From an uncultured Caryophanales bacterium (GTDB taxonomy: Bacteria > Bacillota_I > Bacilli_A > Acholeplasmatales > Anaeroplasmataceae), in NCBI GenBank assembly GCA_946405105.1, contig CAMJFY010000002.1, positions 84,751 to 148,750 of the forward strand: DNA of 64,000 bases, read 5' to 3'. Shown here piece by piece: positions 56,420-64,000 of the stretch. Below the pieces are notes generated by a model. The model saw nothing but the letters and a program-made list of their open reading frames with translations. It made no database searches and was not told the DNA's origin. Numbering within the stretch: the first letter of the stretch is position 1; each line of letters opens with the position of its first letter. The translations under genes were made by a program, and so were the position numbers.

Positions 56420-59353
56420 ATGAGAACTAAATTATTAGCCTTTGTCTCATTATTTATGCTAGCACTTACTGTGTTTGCCATAAATTTTGGAGTAGGTGCC
56501 GTAACCTACACTGATATTGCGAGCGCAACAGATTGGAATAATCTTGCAAGCCAGGAAAAGGTATCAGGTAATTATAGATTAACAGCATCTATTTCAGTTA
56601 CAACCACTATTAAATCTTTTAGTGGTACATTCGAGGGTGGAGGAAAAACTATTACCTTCAGTAATTCAGACGGAACTATCAGTGGTTCATCTGGTACATT
56701 TGGTGGAGTATTTAGAGAAGTTACTGGAACAACAACTATAAATAATTTAAAGACTATGCTTGGTAAGACAACATCAGTTACTTATTTTGGTGGAGTCGTT
56801 GGTCAAACAGCATCTAAATCTAATGTAACAATTACAAAATGTACTTTTGATACATATTATTATAATGCGTTAGGGTCAATTGGTTCTGGTGGAATTGTCG
56901 GAGTATCATATGGTAACATTTTAATTAAGGATTGTGACGTAAGCATTAATTCAAGCAACTATATTAAAGGAGGCTTCGTTGGAGGAATCCTTGGTAGAGC
57001 CAATTCATATGCAGCAAAAATTGTTGGCTGTAGTGTAAAAGGAAATAAGGTTGCCGGAATTGATTCTTCAGGAGCTATAGCTCTTGGAGGAATAATTGGA
57101 TATAGTGATAGTAGTGATTCAATATTGTATAAGAATTTAGTTAAATTAGATAATTTTGGTTTAACTTATCCAGGAAATGGTTCAATTAGTTGCCAAGGCG
57201 CAGGCTTCTTAGCAGGAAAATTTAATGGATATGCATCAGGTAATTTTGCATATATTAAAAATATTACTGATTATGTAGCATATACAGCATATTTTGTTGG
57301 AACATGTAGTACATATGCATCTATATTCAATAATGCATGTGAAACTAATAATTCATCAATTTCAAAGGAATTCTATAGTAGTGCACCATCATGTGCTGGA
57401 AGAAATTATACTGCAAAAGGATTATCAGCTATTCAAACAACTTCAACATATAATATTAATCCAATTGATGATTGTTATGGATCAACATATACAACAATTG
57501 ATTTTAAAGGTCCAATCTATATATTATTAAATTTCGCAATTAATGTTGGTTGTGCAGACCTATTATATAGTGGTTCAGGAGAAAGATATTTCAATTCATC
57601 ATTAGATTTTAAATCAGGAACATCAACTGATGGTAGTTCATATCATAAGAGCTGTCTATATTTCTATTTAGATTCTGATTATACAGAATTTTGGAAATCA
57701 ACAATTTCAATTCAAGGTAATACATTAACTTTAAGTGATTTTGGAACACCTACAAAGAATCATTATACTTTCTATTGCTGGAAAGAAATTAAGAATAACT
57801 CTACATCTACAGTTACTACACATACAATGAGCTCTAATTATGATGCTAATTATATCGATAGAATATATGCATATTGGACTGCCGCTAAAAAAACATTTTA
57901 TTTCGATGTAGATGGAGTTGCCTATAAGAATAGAGAAGCTACTTATAATAGTGCGATGAATTTATCATCAACAACTTCAACATTAAATATTCCAAATCCA
58001 ACAAAACAAAATTATGAATTTGTTCGCTGGGAATATATAAATGGAAATAAAACATATGCATCAAATAGCTCAAATTATATTACAAAAGAAGATGTAAATG
58101 CATTATTCGATATTAATAGTGAAATCAGATTTAATGCAGTATTTAATAAGGTAGGAGAAAAAGTTAGTGTTAATTTAAATGGTGGAACTCTTAATTCATC
58201 ATTTGCCACAACATTAACAAAAGATAGTGCTTATTCAATTCCTAGCCAAGCACCAGCTAAGGCTGGATATGAATTTATAAATTATACAGTTACTAATGGA
58301 ACTAAAACATTAACAGTAGCTAATGGTGGAACAATAAGCGTAGCTGATGTAAATGAATTTATATCTACAAACGCAACAGTAACTATTACTGCAAATTATA
58401 ATTCAAATGAATTAATTATTAATTATTCTAATTTATTATCTGCAACTTCACTTAATAGTGCCTCAATTAATTATGATGGACAATATGTATTCCCAGAATA
58501 TCCATATTCAACAGTAACAAGATATTTTGGTGGCTATAAGGTAATATATAATAACCAAGAATATACATTTAAACCAGGAGATTCACTTCCTGAAGAAATC
58601 ATTCATGAATTAATAAGTGATTCTAGTAATACATTAAATGTAAGCATAATTTGGATTAATAAAATACAGTATGATGAATCAATTTCATTAAATTCATTAG
58701 ATAAAGATGGATTTGAATTCTCAAATGATGCATCTATAGTAGAAGCAAATAAGAATTATAATGGATCACATTATTCTAGTGGAATAAAAATCAATGATGG
58801 AGATTCATTTACATATAATTCAGATGATTATTATAATGCAACATTTGTAGCCAATGAGGATAATGCATCATTAACAATTAATGGTGTAGAATATGTTGCT
58901 GAAAATGGTATTATAAACGCTAAAATTAATAGTGGTGAAAATACATTTGTAGCAAATGGTGATGTTGTATTAGTTTATTCAGGATTTAGAATTTTAGAAA
59001 CATCAATCGATATTAAGTGTCAATATGATACATTAAATCCAGCTTCAGCAACAAAAATTCGTTTTATCGCAATAATTGATAATATCGATCCAGAAGAATT
59101 ATCATCAGGCTCATTCTTTATATCAGTTGATAATATTGAAAAGGAATTTAAAATTTCAAAGGTATATTCTAGCATTAATGTCTTAGATGACAATTATACC
59201 GGCCTAACAGGAAGATATTATGCAGTATATACAATTTATGGAATTGAAGATGCAATTTCACAAAAAAGAGAAATTGATTCAATTCGTTTTGAATTACAAT
59301 CAGGAGAAAATACAATTTCTTTTGAACGTGATGGATTTGTGTTAGGTGCATAA
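56420..59353 (+). CDS. Secreted beta-helix-type surface protein
   Basis: 977 residues with signal peptide (MRTKLLAFVSLFMLALTVFA). Residues about 50-310 contain repeated GGxxG and N/C/T-rich rungs (GGGKTITFSNSD, YFGGVVGQTA, GSGGIVGVSYG, GGFVGGILGRA) typical of right-handed beta helices/GLUG-like repeats. Residues about 480-660 hold InlB-like repeats. The last 120 residues (TKIRFIAIIDNI, SKVYSSINV, GRYYAVYTIYGI) look like the end of the secreted protein at 34884. No sorting signal is seen. SD AAGGAGGAGAG. A MKEY-family gene follows. Confidence 0.85.
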   Translation: MRTKLLAFVSLFMLALTVFAINFGVGAVTYTDIASATDWNNLASQEKVSGNYRLTASISVTTTIKSFSGTFEGGGKTITFSNSDGTISGSSGTFGGVFREVTGTTTINNLKTMLGKTTSVTYFGGVVGQTASKSNVTITKCTFDTYYYNALGSIGSGGIVGVSYGNILIKDCDVSINSSNYIKGGFVGGILGRANSYAAKIVGCSVKGNKVAGIDSSGAIALGGIIGYSDSSDSILYKNLVKLDNFGLTYPGNGSISCQGAGFLAGKFNGYASGNFAYIKNITDYVAYTAYFVGTCSTYASIFNNACETNNSSISKEFYSSAPSCAGRNYTAKGLSAIQTTSTYNINPIDDCYGSTYTTIDFKGPIYILLNFAINVGCADLLYSGSGERYFNSSLDFKSGTSTDGSSYHKSCLYFYLDSDYTEFWKSTISIQGNTLTLSDFGTPTKNHYTFYCWKEIKNNSTSTVTTHTMSSNYDANYIDRIYAYWTAAKKTFYFDVDGVAYKNREATYNSAMNLSSTTSTLNIPNPTKQNYEFVRWEYINGNKTYASNSSNYITKEDVNALFDINSEIRFNAVFNKVGEKVSVNLNGGTLNSSFATTLTKDSAYSIPSQAPAKAGYEFINYTVTNGTKTLTVANGGTISVADVNEFISTNATVTITANYNSNELIINYSNLLSATSLNSASINYDGQYVFPEYPYSTVTRYFGGYKVIYNNQEYTFKPGDSLPEEIIHELISDSSNTLNVSIIWINKIQYDESISLNSLDKDGFEFSNDASIVEANKNYNGSHYSSGIKINDGDSFTYNSDDYYNATFVANEDNASLTINGVEYVAENGIINAKINSGENTFVANGDVVLVYSGFRILETSIDIKCQYDTLNPASATKIRFIAIIDNIDPEELSSGSFFISVDNIEKEFKISKVYSSINVLDDNYTGLTGRYYAVYTIYGIEDAISQKREIDSIRFELQSGENTISFERDGFVLGA

Positions 59354-59370
59354 TAAAAGGAGAGATTATT

Positions 59371-59508
59371 ATGAAAGAATATATAAAGCCACAAATAATA
59401 GATGAAGATATTGAATTAGAAGATATTATTGCTGGCTCAAATTTGGGAGATAATATAGAAGATAATTATAACGAGGAAAATGGAGATAAAAGTCCATTCT
59501 TATGGTGA
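59371..59508 (+). CDS. MKEY-family acidic microprotein (45 residues)
   Basis: ATG 59371 after AAAGGAGAG; begins MKEYIKPQIIDEDIELEDII and is strongly acidic, ending KSPFLW. It lies 17 bases after the secreted-protein stop. Paralogous to the peptide at 36494 (15 of the first 23 residues identical, no gaps), which is also directly downstream of a secreted protein with the same kind of C-terminus. No signal peptide. Function unknown. Confidence 0.75.
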   Translation: MKEYIKPQIIDEDIELEDIIAGSNLGDNIEDNYNEENGDKSPFLW

Positions 59509-59513
59509 TTTAT

Positions 59514-59780
59514 ATGAAAAAGAAAATTAATTTAGCCGTTTTATTAATAGCATTTATATTATTATTTACAGTAGCTTCATGCAATAAAAAAACAGATAAT
59601 AAAATATCTAATAGTTCACCAGAAACAGTAGTAGATAAAAATGTTGAATCTGGAGATGAAGAAGAAAATAATAATCAATCAAATAACACAGATCAAAATG
59701 AATCAAATCCTTCTAATATCACTAAAATTGAAGTAGCTGATTATGAGGATACTGATACATGGGAAGGCTTATTATTTTAA
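59514..59780 (+). CDS. Small acidic lipoprotein
   Basis: 88 residues. A signal peptide (MKKKINLAVLLIAFILLFTVASC) with lipobox is followed by a low-complexity region of Asn, Asp, Glu and Ser, ending IEVADYEDTDTWEGLLF. ATG 59514 has GGTGA 5 bases upstream, overlapping the microprotein stop region, so translation is coupled. Third gene of the operon begun at 56420. Family not recognised. Confidence 0.75.
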   Translation: MKKKINLAVLLIAFILLFTVASCNKKTDNKISNSSPETVVDKNVESGDEEENNNQSNNTDQNESNPSNITKIEVADYEDTDTWEGLLF

Positions 59781-59787
59781 GAATTAG

Positions 59788-59812
59788 AGGAATAGTATAA
59801 CTATTCCTTTTT
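59788..59812 (+). terminator. Terminator of the secreted-protein operon
   Basis: AGGAATAGT / ACTATTCCT, loop ATA, T6 tail. Confidence 0.85.
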
Positions 59813-59834
59813 TCTATATTAGTTATATGTTTTA

Positions 59835-59863
59835 TTGACAAGTTAGATTATTTAATATATAAT
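59835..59863 (+). promoter_or_regulatory. Consensus promoter of the degV-like gene
   Basis: TTGACA, 17 bases, TATAAT: a perfect sigma-A consensus, the best in the window. Confidence 0.88.
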
Positions 59864-59897
59864 GCGATAGTATTTATTATTTAAGGAGCCAAATATT

Positions 59898-60725
59898 ATG
59901 AGAAGAATTTTTGTGGATTCTGGTTCATCAATAAAAAATGAGGAATTAGCTAAATATAATGTTGAATTAATTCCTTTAAAGATTTTAATTGGAGAAAAAG
60001 AATATTTAGATGATGGTATTGACCTACCAATAGATAAATTTTATAAGCTAATAGAGGAAGAAAAGCAATTCCCTAAGACAAGTCTTCCTCAGCTTGATGT
60101 TCTTGAAAAGAGAGTAACAGAATACACTAATAATGGTGATGAGGTTGTAATTATTACTATTTCATCTAAAATTAGTGGTGAGAATAGCGCATTAAAGGTT
60201 TTATTTGAGGACAATAAGAATGTATTAGTTCTAGATTCTATGCTAGCAGTTGGCGGTATTAGATTAATTGTTGATTTCTTAAATAGAAACCAAGATATTC
60301 CATTTGATAAGATTCAAGAAAGAGTAAATGAATTTATACCTAAGGTACAAATCATGGCTATTCCTGAAACATTAAAGAATTTATTAAAGGGTGGAAGATT
60401 ATCTAAGACTGAATGGCTATTAGGCTCTATTTTACAAATTAAGCCAACAATTGGCTTTAAGGATGGAAAGGTTAGAGTTCTATCTAAAAATAGAGGTCTT
60501 AAAAAGGCTATGAAGGAAGTAGCAACAAAGCTTGCTGAATTAGATTGTGATACATCATATGATATCATCGCATCTTATACATACAATAAAAAGAATGTAG
60601 AAGAATTAATTGAAATGGTTGATGAAAAATATAAATCAGCTATTAGAGTATATGATGACCTTGATCCAGCTATTGCTGTACATTGGGGACCAAACGCTTT
60701 TGGATTTATATTTGTAACAAAATAA
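59898..60725 (+). CDS. DegV family fatty-acid-binding protein
   Basis: 275 residues. DegV/FakB proteins carry fatty acids for phosphorylation by FakA. FVDSGSSIKNEELAKYNVELIPLKI at the N-terminus, the FPKTSLPQ motif (the T/S contacts the carboxyl), ITISSKISGENSA and the GRLSKTEWLLGSILQIKPTI segment are all family features. FakA is not in the window. It may feed the PlsC-like acyltransferase nearby. Confidence 0.93.
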   Translation: MRRIFVDSGSSIKNEELAKYNVELIPLKILIGEKEYLDDGIDLPIDKFYKLIEEEKQFPKTSLPQLDVLEKRVTEYTNNGDEVVIITISSKISGENSALKVLFEDNKNVLVLDSMLAVGGIRLIVDFLNRNQDIPFDKIQERVNEFIPKVQIMAIPETLKNLLKGGRLSKTEWLLGSILQIKPTIGFKDGKVRVLSKNRGLKKAMKEVATKLAELDCDTSYDIIASYTYNKKNVEELIEMVDEKYKSAIRVYDDLDPAIAVHWGPNAFGFIFVTK

Positions 60726-60747
60726 GAGGTGTCAAAACCTCTTTTTT
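60724..60747 (+). terminator. Terminator after the degV-like gene
   Basis: AAGAGGT / ACCTCTT with a 6-base loop, T tail; overlaps the stop codon. Confidence 0.8.
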
Positions 60748-60830
60748 CTTTGCAAAAACCATGTATTTAAATATTATTTTTTCTATGTTATAATGAAATT
60801 AACTTATTAATATATTCATAGGGGGATTTT

Positions 60831-61889
60831 TTGATGTATACAATTGACGATCTAAAAAAATACGAATATTTTAATGATTTTAATGCAGCATACGGTCTAG
60901 ATTTTTTAACGGGAGTATTATCTAGAGCGAATATTTTAGGTTTTGCGAAGCATCTAGTAGATAATAATATTCCATTTATGATGGCAATTCTAGATATTGA
61001 TAATTTTAAGTCTGTAAATGATAATTATGGACATGCTGTAGGCGATGAAACATTAAAGTTTGTTGCTAAAGGTATGAAACAATATGTAGGAGAAGATGGA
61101 CTTGTAGGTAGATTTGGTGGAGATGAATTCATCATTTTATATTTCAAGGATATTACATATAATGGAGTTCATGATTATCTAGAAGGCATGCTAAACAATG
61201 GTGGATTTGTTAGAAAAAAAGTAAAAATTGGTGATAACATTAAGCTTTTCGTCACAGCTACTGTAGGTTGTGCAACATTCCCTAATGATGCTAAAACATA
61301 TGATGAATTATTTCAAATTGCTGATAAAGCATTATATAGAGGTAAAACAAAAGGTAGAAATTGCTTTATTATTTATGTAGAATCTAAACATAAAAATATT
61401 TCAGTAAGAAGAAAAGAACAATCTTGTTTACCTAATGTTTTTGAAAGAATCTCTGAAATATCTAATAATAAAAAGATGGCAGCAGATGATAAAATTAGGC
61501 ATATTTTAAATTTCATTACTGATACATTACAAATAACAGAATCTGTTTTCCTTAAAACTGATAAAACATCATTAGTAGGAAGAGTAGGATTTGATTGTAA
61601 TATTGATGATGAATGTTTAGCTATATTTGATGATTTAACTAAAAATGATAATATATTTATACCTAATGGTCTAGATATATCAGGAATCGCAGTTAATAAG
61701 AAGATATCTAATTTTGCCCAATCAAAAAAAATCATCACATTCTTAGTTTGTAGAGTAAAAACGGATGATGAAACATTAGGATATCTAATTTTATTTGAAG
61801 GAAAAATAACAAGAATATGGCAAGAATTTGATATTTCAATATTATTATATTTCAGCAAAATAATAGAAATAATGTATTTAAAAAAATAA
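60831..61889 (+). CDS. Diguanylate cyclase (GGDEF) with C-terminal GAF-like domain
   Basis: 352 residues, soluble. GGDEF domain at about 22-185: DFLTGVLSRANIL, DIDNFKSVNDNYGHAVGDE, and the intact GRFGGDEFIIL active site. The place of the inhibitory RxxD site reads GEDG, so product inhibition there is unlikely. The C-terminal 140 residues have a GAF-like pattern (DTLQITESVFL, GLDISGIAVNKKI, YLILFEG). Order GGDEF-then-GAF is the reverse of the common one. It probably makes c-di-GMP, the ligand of the riboswitch at 34760. No EAL domain is in the window. Confidence 0.92.
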   Translation: MMYTIDDLKKYEYFNDFNAAYGLDFLTGVLSRANILGFAKHLVDNNIPFMMAILDIDNFKSVNDNYGHAVGDETLKFVAKGMKQYVGEDGLVGRFGGDEFIILYFKDITYNGVHDYLEGMLNNGGFVRKKVKIGDNIKLFVTATVGCATFPNDAKTYDELFQIADKALYRGKTKGRNCFIIYVESKHKNISVRRKEQSCLPNVFERISEISNNKKMAADDKIRHILNFITDTLQITESVFLKTDKTSLVGRVGFDCNIDDECLAIFDDLTKNDNIFIPNGLDISGIAVNKKISNFAQSKKIITFLVCRVKTDDETLGYLILFEGKITRIWQEFDISILLYFSKIIEIMYLKK

Positions 61890-61920
61890 AGAATTGAGGT
61901 TATTCTCAATTCTTTTTCTT
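61888..61920. terminator. Bidirectional terminator between the GGDEF and PlsC-like genes
   Basis: AAAGAATTGAG / CTCAATTCTTT with a 6-base loop, then T's. The stop of the PlsC-like gene lies within it. Confidence 0.88.
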
Positions 61921-62730
61921 TTTCTTTGTTTTATGATAAATTGGTGTATCATTTCTATTACCATTTTCATCATAATAATAATCACTATTTTTAACAAAAT
62001 AATCTGACATTATTTTTTGGATATCTTCCTTAGCTTTTTCAAGTGATTGTCTCTTATTACCTAATTCTTCAATATAGTAAGGCTCTAAAATATTATAATG
62101 AAGACATGGCTTTTTTCCTCTAAATAATTTATAAATACCTTTTGGCTTATGGAAAGTCATAACTGTAGGTATTATTTTTTTAGTAGAAGAATAAGCATAA
62201 TGGAACGCACCAGGAAGTAAATTTCTTACATGATCACAATAAGGTATTAATGCAGCTTCAGGATAGAATAATACTGAATAGCCCTTATTAATAACCTCAG
62301 GTGTTTCTCTATTAAATCTTCTTAATAACATTGAATCAGTAGGAATAGGTACTGCACCACCATCTCTAAAGAATGTTGATACTAAACCAAACCCCATATT
62401 TGATTCAAGTGTAGTTACATATATTCTTTTAGAAGGAAGAGATGTTAATATAATAAATATATCAAAAGGGTATACATGATTTGAAACAATCATTGCTCCC
62501 TTTACATTCTTTTTATTTTTCTTTCCTTTAATTCTTACTCCAGCAAATAAATAGTTAGGAATAAAGAATATTAATTTAAATAATAAAACTAAGAACTTAT
62601 TCCAAAATTTATACCAAATACTTTTTCTATAAAAAACATAATTGGGCTTTAAATGAACCTCTTTAGGGTGGAAGCCATTATCATATTCGTGCTGATTCTC
62701 ATTTAATTGTTCATTTTTATTATCGTCCAT
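61906..62730 (-). CDS. PlsC-family acyltransferase (second copy)
   Basis: 274 residues. NHxxxxD motif VSNHVYPFD, then DGGAVPIPTDS, and FYPEAAL in the place of FPEGT. One membrane segment (FLVLLFKLIFFIPNYLFAGV) lies in front. The end is Lys-rich (KTKKKKKN). ATG 62730 follows AGGAAGG; the ATG at 62772 is upstream of this. Related to the gene at 36712 but clearly diverged. Confidence 0.85.
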   Translation of the reverse strand: MDDNKNEQLNENQHEYDNGFHPKEVHLKPNYVFYRKSIWYKFWNKFLVLLFKLIFFIPNYLFAGVRIKGKKNKKNVKGAMIVSNHVYPFDIFIILTSLPSKRIYVTTLESNMGFGLVSTFFRDGGAVPIPTDSMLLRRFNRETPEVINKGYSVLFYPEAALIPYCDHVRNLLPGAFHYAYSSTKKIIPTVMTFHKPKGIYKLFRGKKPCLHYNILEPYYIEELGNKRQSLEKAKEDIQKIMSDYFVKNSDYYYDENGNRNDTPIYHKTKKKKKN

Positions 62731-62828
62731 ATGAGTCTTCCTTCCTCTAAAATCTAGCCTAATTATAACCATTTTTGTTATTTAATTCAATATATAATTG
62801 TGATACAATTATCTAGAGGTGTAAGCTT

Positions 62829-63956
62829 ATGAAAGTTATTTTAGGCCTATCAGGTGGTGTAGATTCTAGCGTTGCCTTAAAATTATTAAAGGATCAAGGC
62901 TATGATGTAGAAGCAATGTTTATGAGAAACTGGGATTCTGCAACTAATAATGATATATTAGGTAATCCTGATATTACTGATGATGTATGTCCTCAGGAAA
63001 AGGATTATCAGGATGCAGAAAAGGTTTGTCAGCAGCTAGGAGTAAAACTTAATAGAATAGATTTTATAGAAGAATATTGGAATACTGTTTTTACATATTT
63101 CTTAAATGAATATAAAAGTGGTAGAACTCCAAATCCTGATATTATGTGCAATAAATATATTAAATTTAATGCCTTCTTAAAGCACGCCTCAACATTAGGT
63201 GCCGATTTTATAGCAATGGGCCATTATGCTAGAGTAAAGCATGATAAGGACATGAGCTATTTATTAAGAGGCGTTGATTCAAATAAGGATCAAACATATT
63301 TCTTATGTCAAATTAGCCAAGAACAGCTAAGACATTCTTTATTCCCTGTTGGCGATTTAACAAAGCCAGAGGTAAGAAAAATCGCAAAGGATGCTAACCT
63401 TTGGACTGCAGAGAAAAAGGATTCAACTGGAATATGTTTTATTGGAGAAAGAAATTTCCATCAATTTTTAAAAAATTATTTACCATCAAAGCCAGGTAAA
63501 ATGGTTACTCTAGATGGCAAGGTAGTTGGAGAACATGATGGATTAATGTATTATACAATTGGTCAAAGAAAGGGTCTAGGTATTGGTGGATCTAAAGAAT
63601 TTGACAATGACGCATGGTTTGTTTGTGGTAAAGATCTAGAAAAGAATGAGCTAATTGTTGGCCAAGGACATGATAGTATTTATTTAATTTCTGATAATTG
63701 TTTTGCATCAAACGTAAACTGGATTTCATATAAGCCAGTAGAGGGTAAAGCATACACAGCTAAATTTAGATATCGTCAGGCTGATAATGATATCACATTA
63801 AAATTTATTGATGATGACCATATTCAGGTATTTTACCCTAAGGGAGTACGCGCAGTAACACCTGGCCAGGCAGTAGTAATCTATGAAGGAGATATCTGTC
63901 TTGGTGGGGCAATAATAGATGAAGTTTATTATAAGGACGAAAGAAGAAAATATTAA
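62829..63956 (+). CDS. mnmA: tRNA 2-thiouridine synthase MnmA
   Basis: Adds sulfur to U34 of tRNA Lys/Glu/Gln. GLSGGVDSSVAL is the ATP pyrophosphatase loop; catalytic Cys residues are in IMCNKYIKF and STGICFIGER; YYTIGQRKGLGIGG follows. 375 residues, complete. SD AGAGGTG. The stop TAATG overlaps the next start. Confidence 0.97.
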   Translation: MKVILGLSGGVDSSVALKLLKDQGYDVEAMFMRNWDSATNNDILGNPDITDDVCPQEKDYQDAEKVCQQLGVKLNRIDFIEEYWNTVFTYFLNEYKSGRTPNPDIMCNKYIKFNAFLKHASTLGADFIAMGHYARVKHDKDMSYLLRGVDSNKDQTYFLCQISQEQLRHSLFPVGDLTKPEVRKIAKDANLWTAEKKDSTGICFIGERNFHQFLKNYLPSKPGKMVTLDGKVVGEHDGLMYYTIGQRKGLGIGGSKEFDNDAWFVCGKDLEKNELIVGQGHDSIYLISDNCFASNVNWISYKPVEGKAYTAKFRYRQADNDITLKFIDDDHIQVFYPKGVRAVTPGQAVVIYEGDICLGGAIIDEVYYKDERRKY

Positions 63957-64000
63957 TGGAAGAAAAAAAGGTTATTACTGGAGCTATTGATAATTACATA
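63956..64000 (+). CDS. Start of a gene after mnmA, possibly recD2 (truncated by the window)
   Basis: ATG 63956 overlaps the mnmA stop; only MEEKKVITGAIDNYI is visible. The beginning suits the N-terminal OB region of RecD2 helicases, which often lie close to mnmA in Bacilli, but 15 residues are too few to be sure. Confidence 0.45.
   Translation, partial: MEEKKVITGAIDNYI

Overview
The window is a chromosomal segment of a low-GC, AT-biased Bacillota, most likely a gut-associated member of the Bacilli (Acholeplasmatales/RF39/Erysipelotrichales-like). This rests on gene order (mutS-mutL-miaA, ruvAB-queA-tgt, secG-rnr-smpB-ssrA), AGA-dominated arginine codons, strong Shine-Dalgarno sequences and many intrinsic terminators. 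TGA is used as a stop (for example miaA, aroK) and Trp is TGG, so this is code 11 and not a code-4 mollicute. The species cannot be named from sequence alone.

Layout. 1-8.7 kb: a dense same-strand run covering mismatch repair (mutS, mutL), tRNA modification (miaA), shikimate enzymes (aroK, aroQ), an EF-P with an altered loop tip and a CNNM/CBS membrane protein. 8.8-13.5 kb: ftsZ converging on a 1115-residue coiled-coil protein. 13.7-18 kb: ruvA-ruvB-queA-cyclophilin-tgt. 18.2-18.9 kb: a membrane-tethered EIIB-like protein lacking the phospho-cysteine, with HPr. 18.9-23.8 kb: pepV-trmB-S51 peptidase-pheA-pdp. 23.8-27.3 kb: secG, rnr, smpB and tmRNA, i.e. ribosome rescue in one place.

27.4-29.5 kb, just 3' of the tmRNA gene, looks like an accessory insertion: a RhuM/PLD-like gene behind a leader-peptide/terminator attenuator, a lipoprotein version of MTA/SAH nucleosidase, and an internally deleted relic of the RhuM gene. 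29.5-34.5 kb holds an AGCS symporter, a fold-III PLP decarboxylase with a His-rich upstream ORF, a HAD lipoprotein and an AlkD-like protein.

34.5-59.8 kb is rich in surface and signalling genes. It has a cyclic-di-GMP-I riboswitch in front of a secreted protein, an ECF sigma/anti-sigma-like pair, a 2359-residue lipoprotein with about 19 InlB-type repeats and a PL1 pectate lyase, and a two-component locus with two membrane sensors. A second secreted protein (beta-helix-like) follows. The two secreted proteins (34884-36491 and 56420-59353) seem to share a C-terminal domain, and each is followed at once by a tiny acidic gene of one family (MKEY.KP...E.EDII). A GGDEF diguanylate cyclase at 60.8 kb could supply the riboswitch ligand. 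59.9-64 kb otherwise returns to housekeeping genes: degV, an acyltransferase, mnmA and the start of a likely recD2.

Most unusual elements: (1) the secreted-protein C-terminal domain plus MKEY microprotein module; (2) the attenuator on the RhuM-PLD gene; (3) its internally deleted relic; (4) an ATCAT-N8-ATGAT inverted repeat shared by the two-component promoter region and the second secreted-protein promoter; (5) a tmRNA tag ending in Cys.
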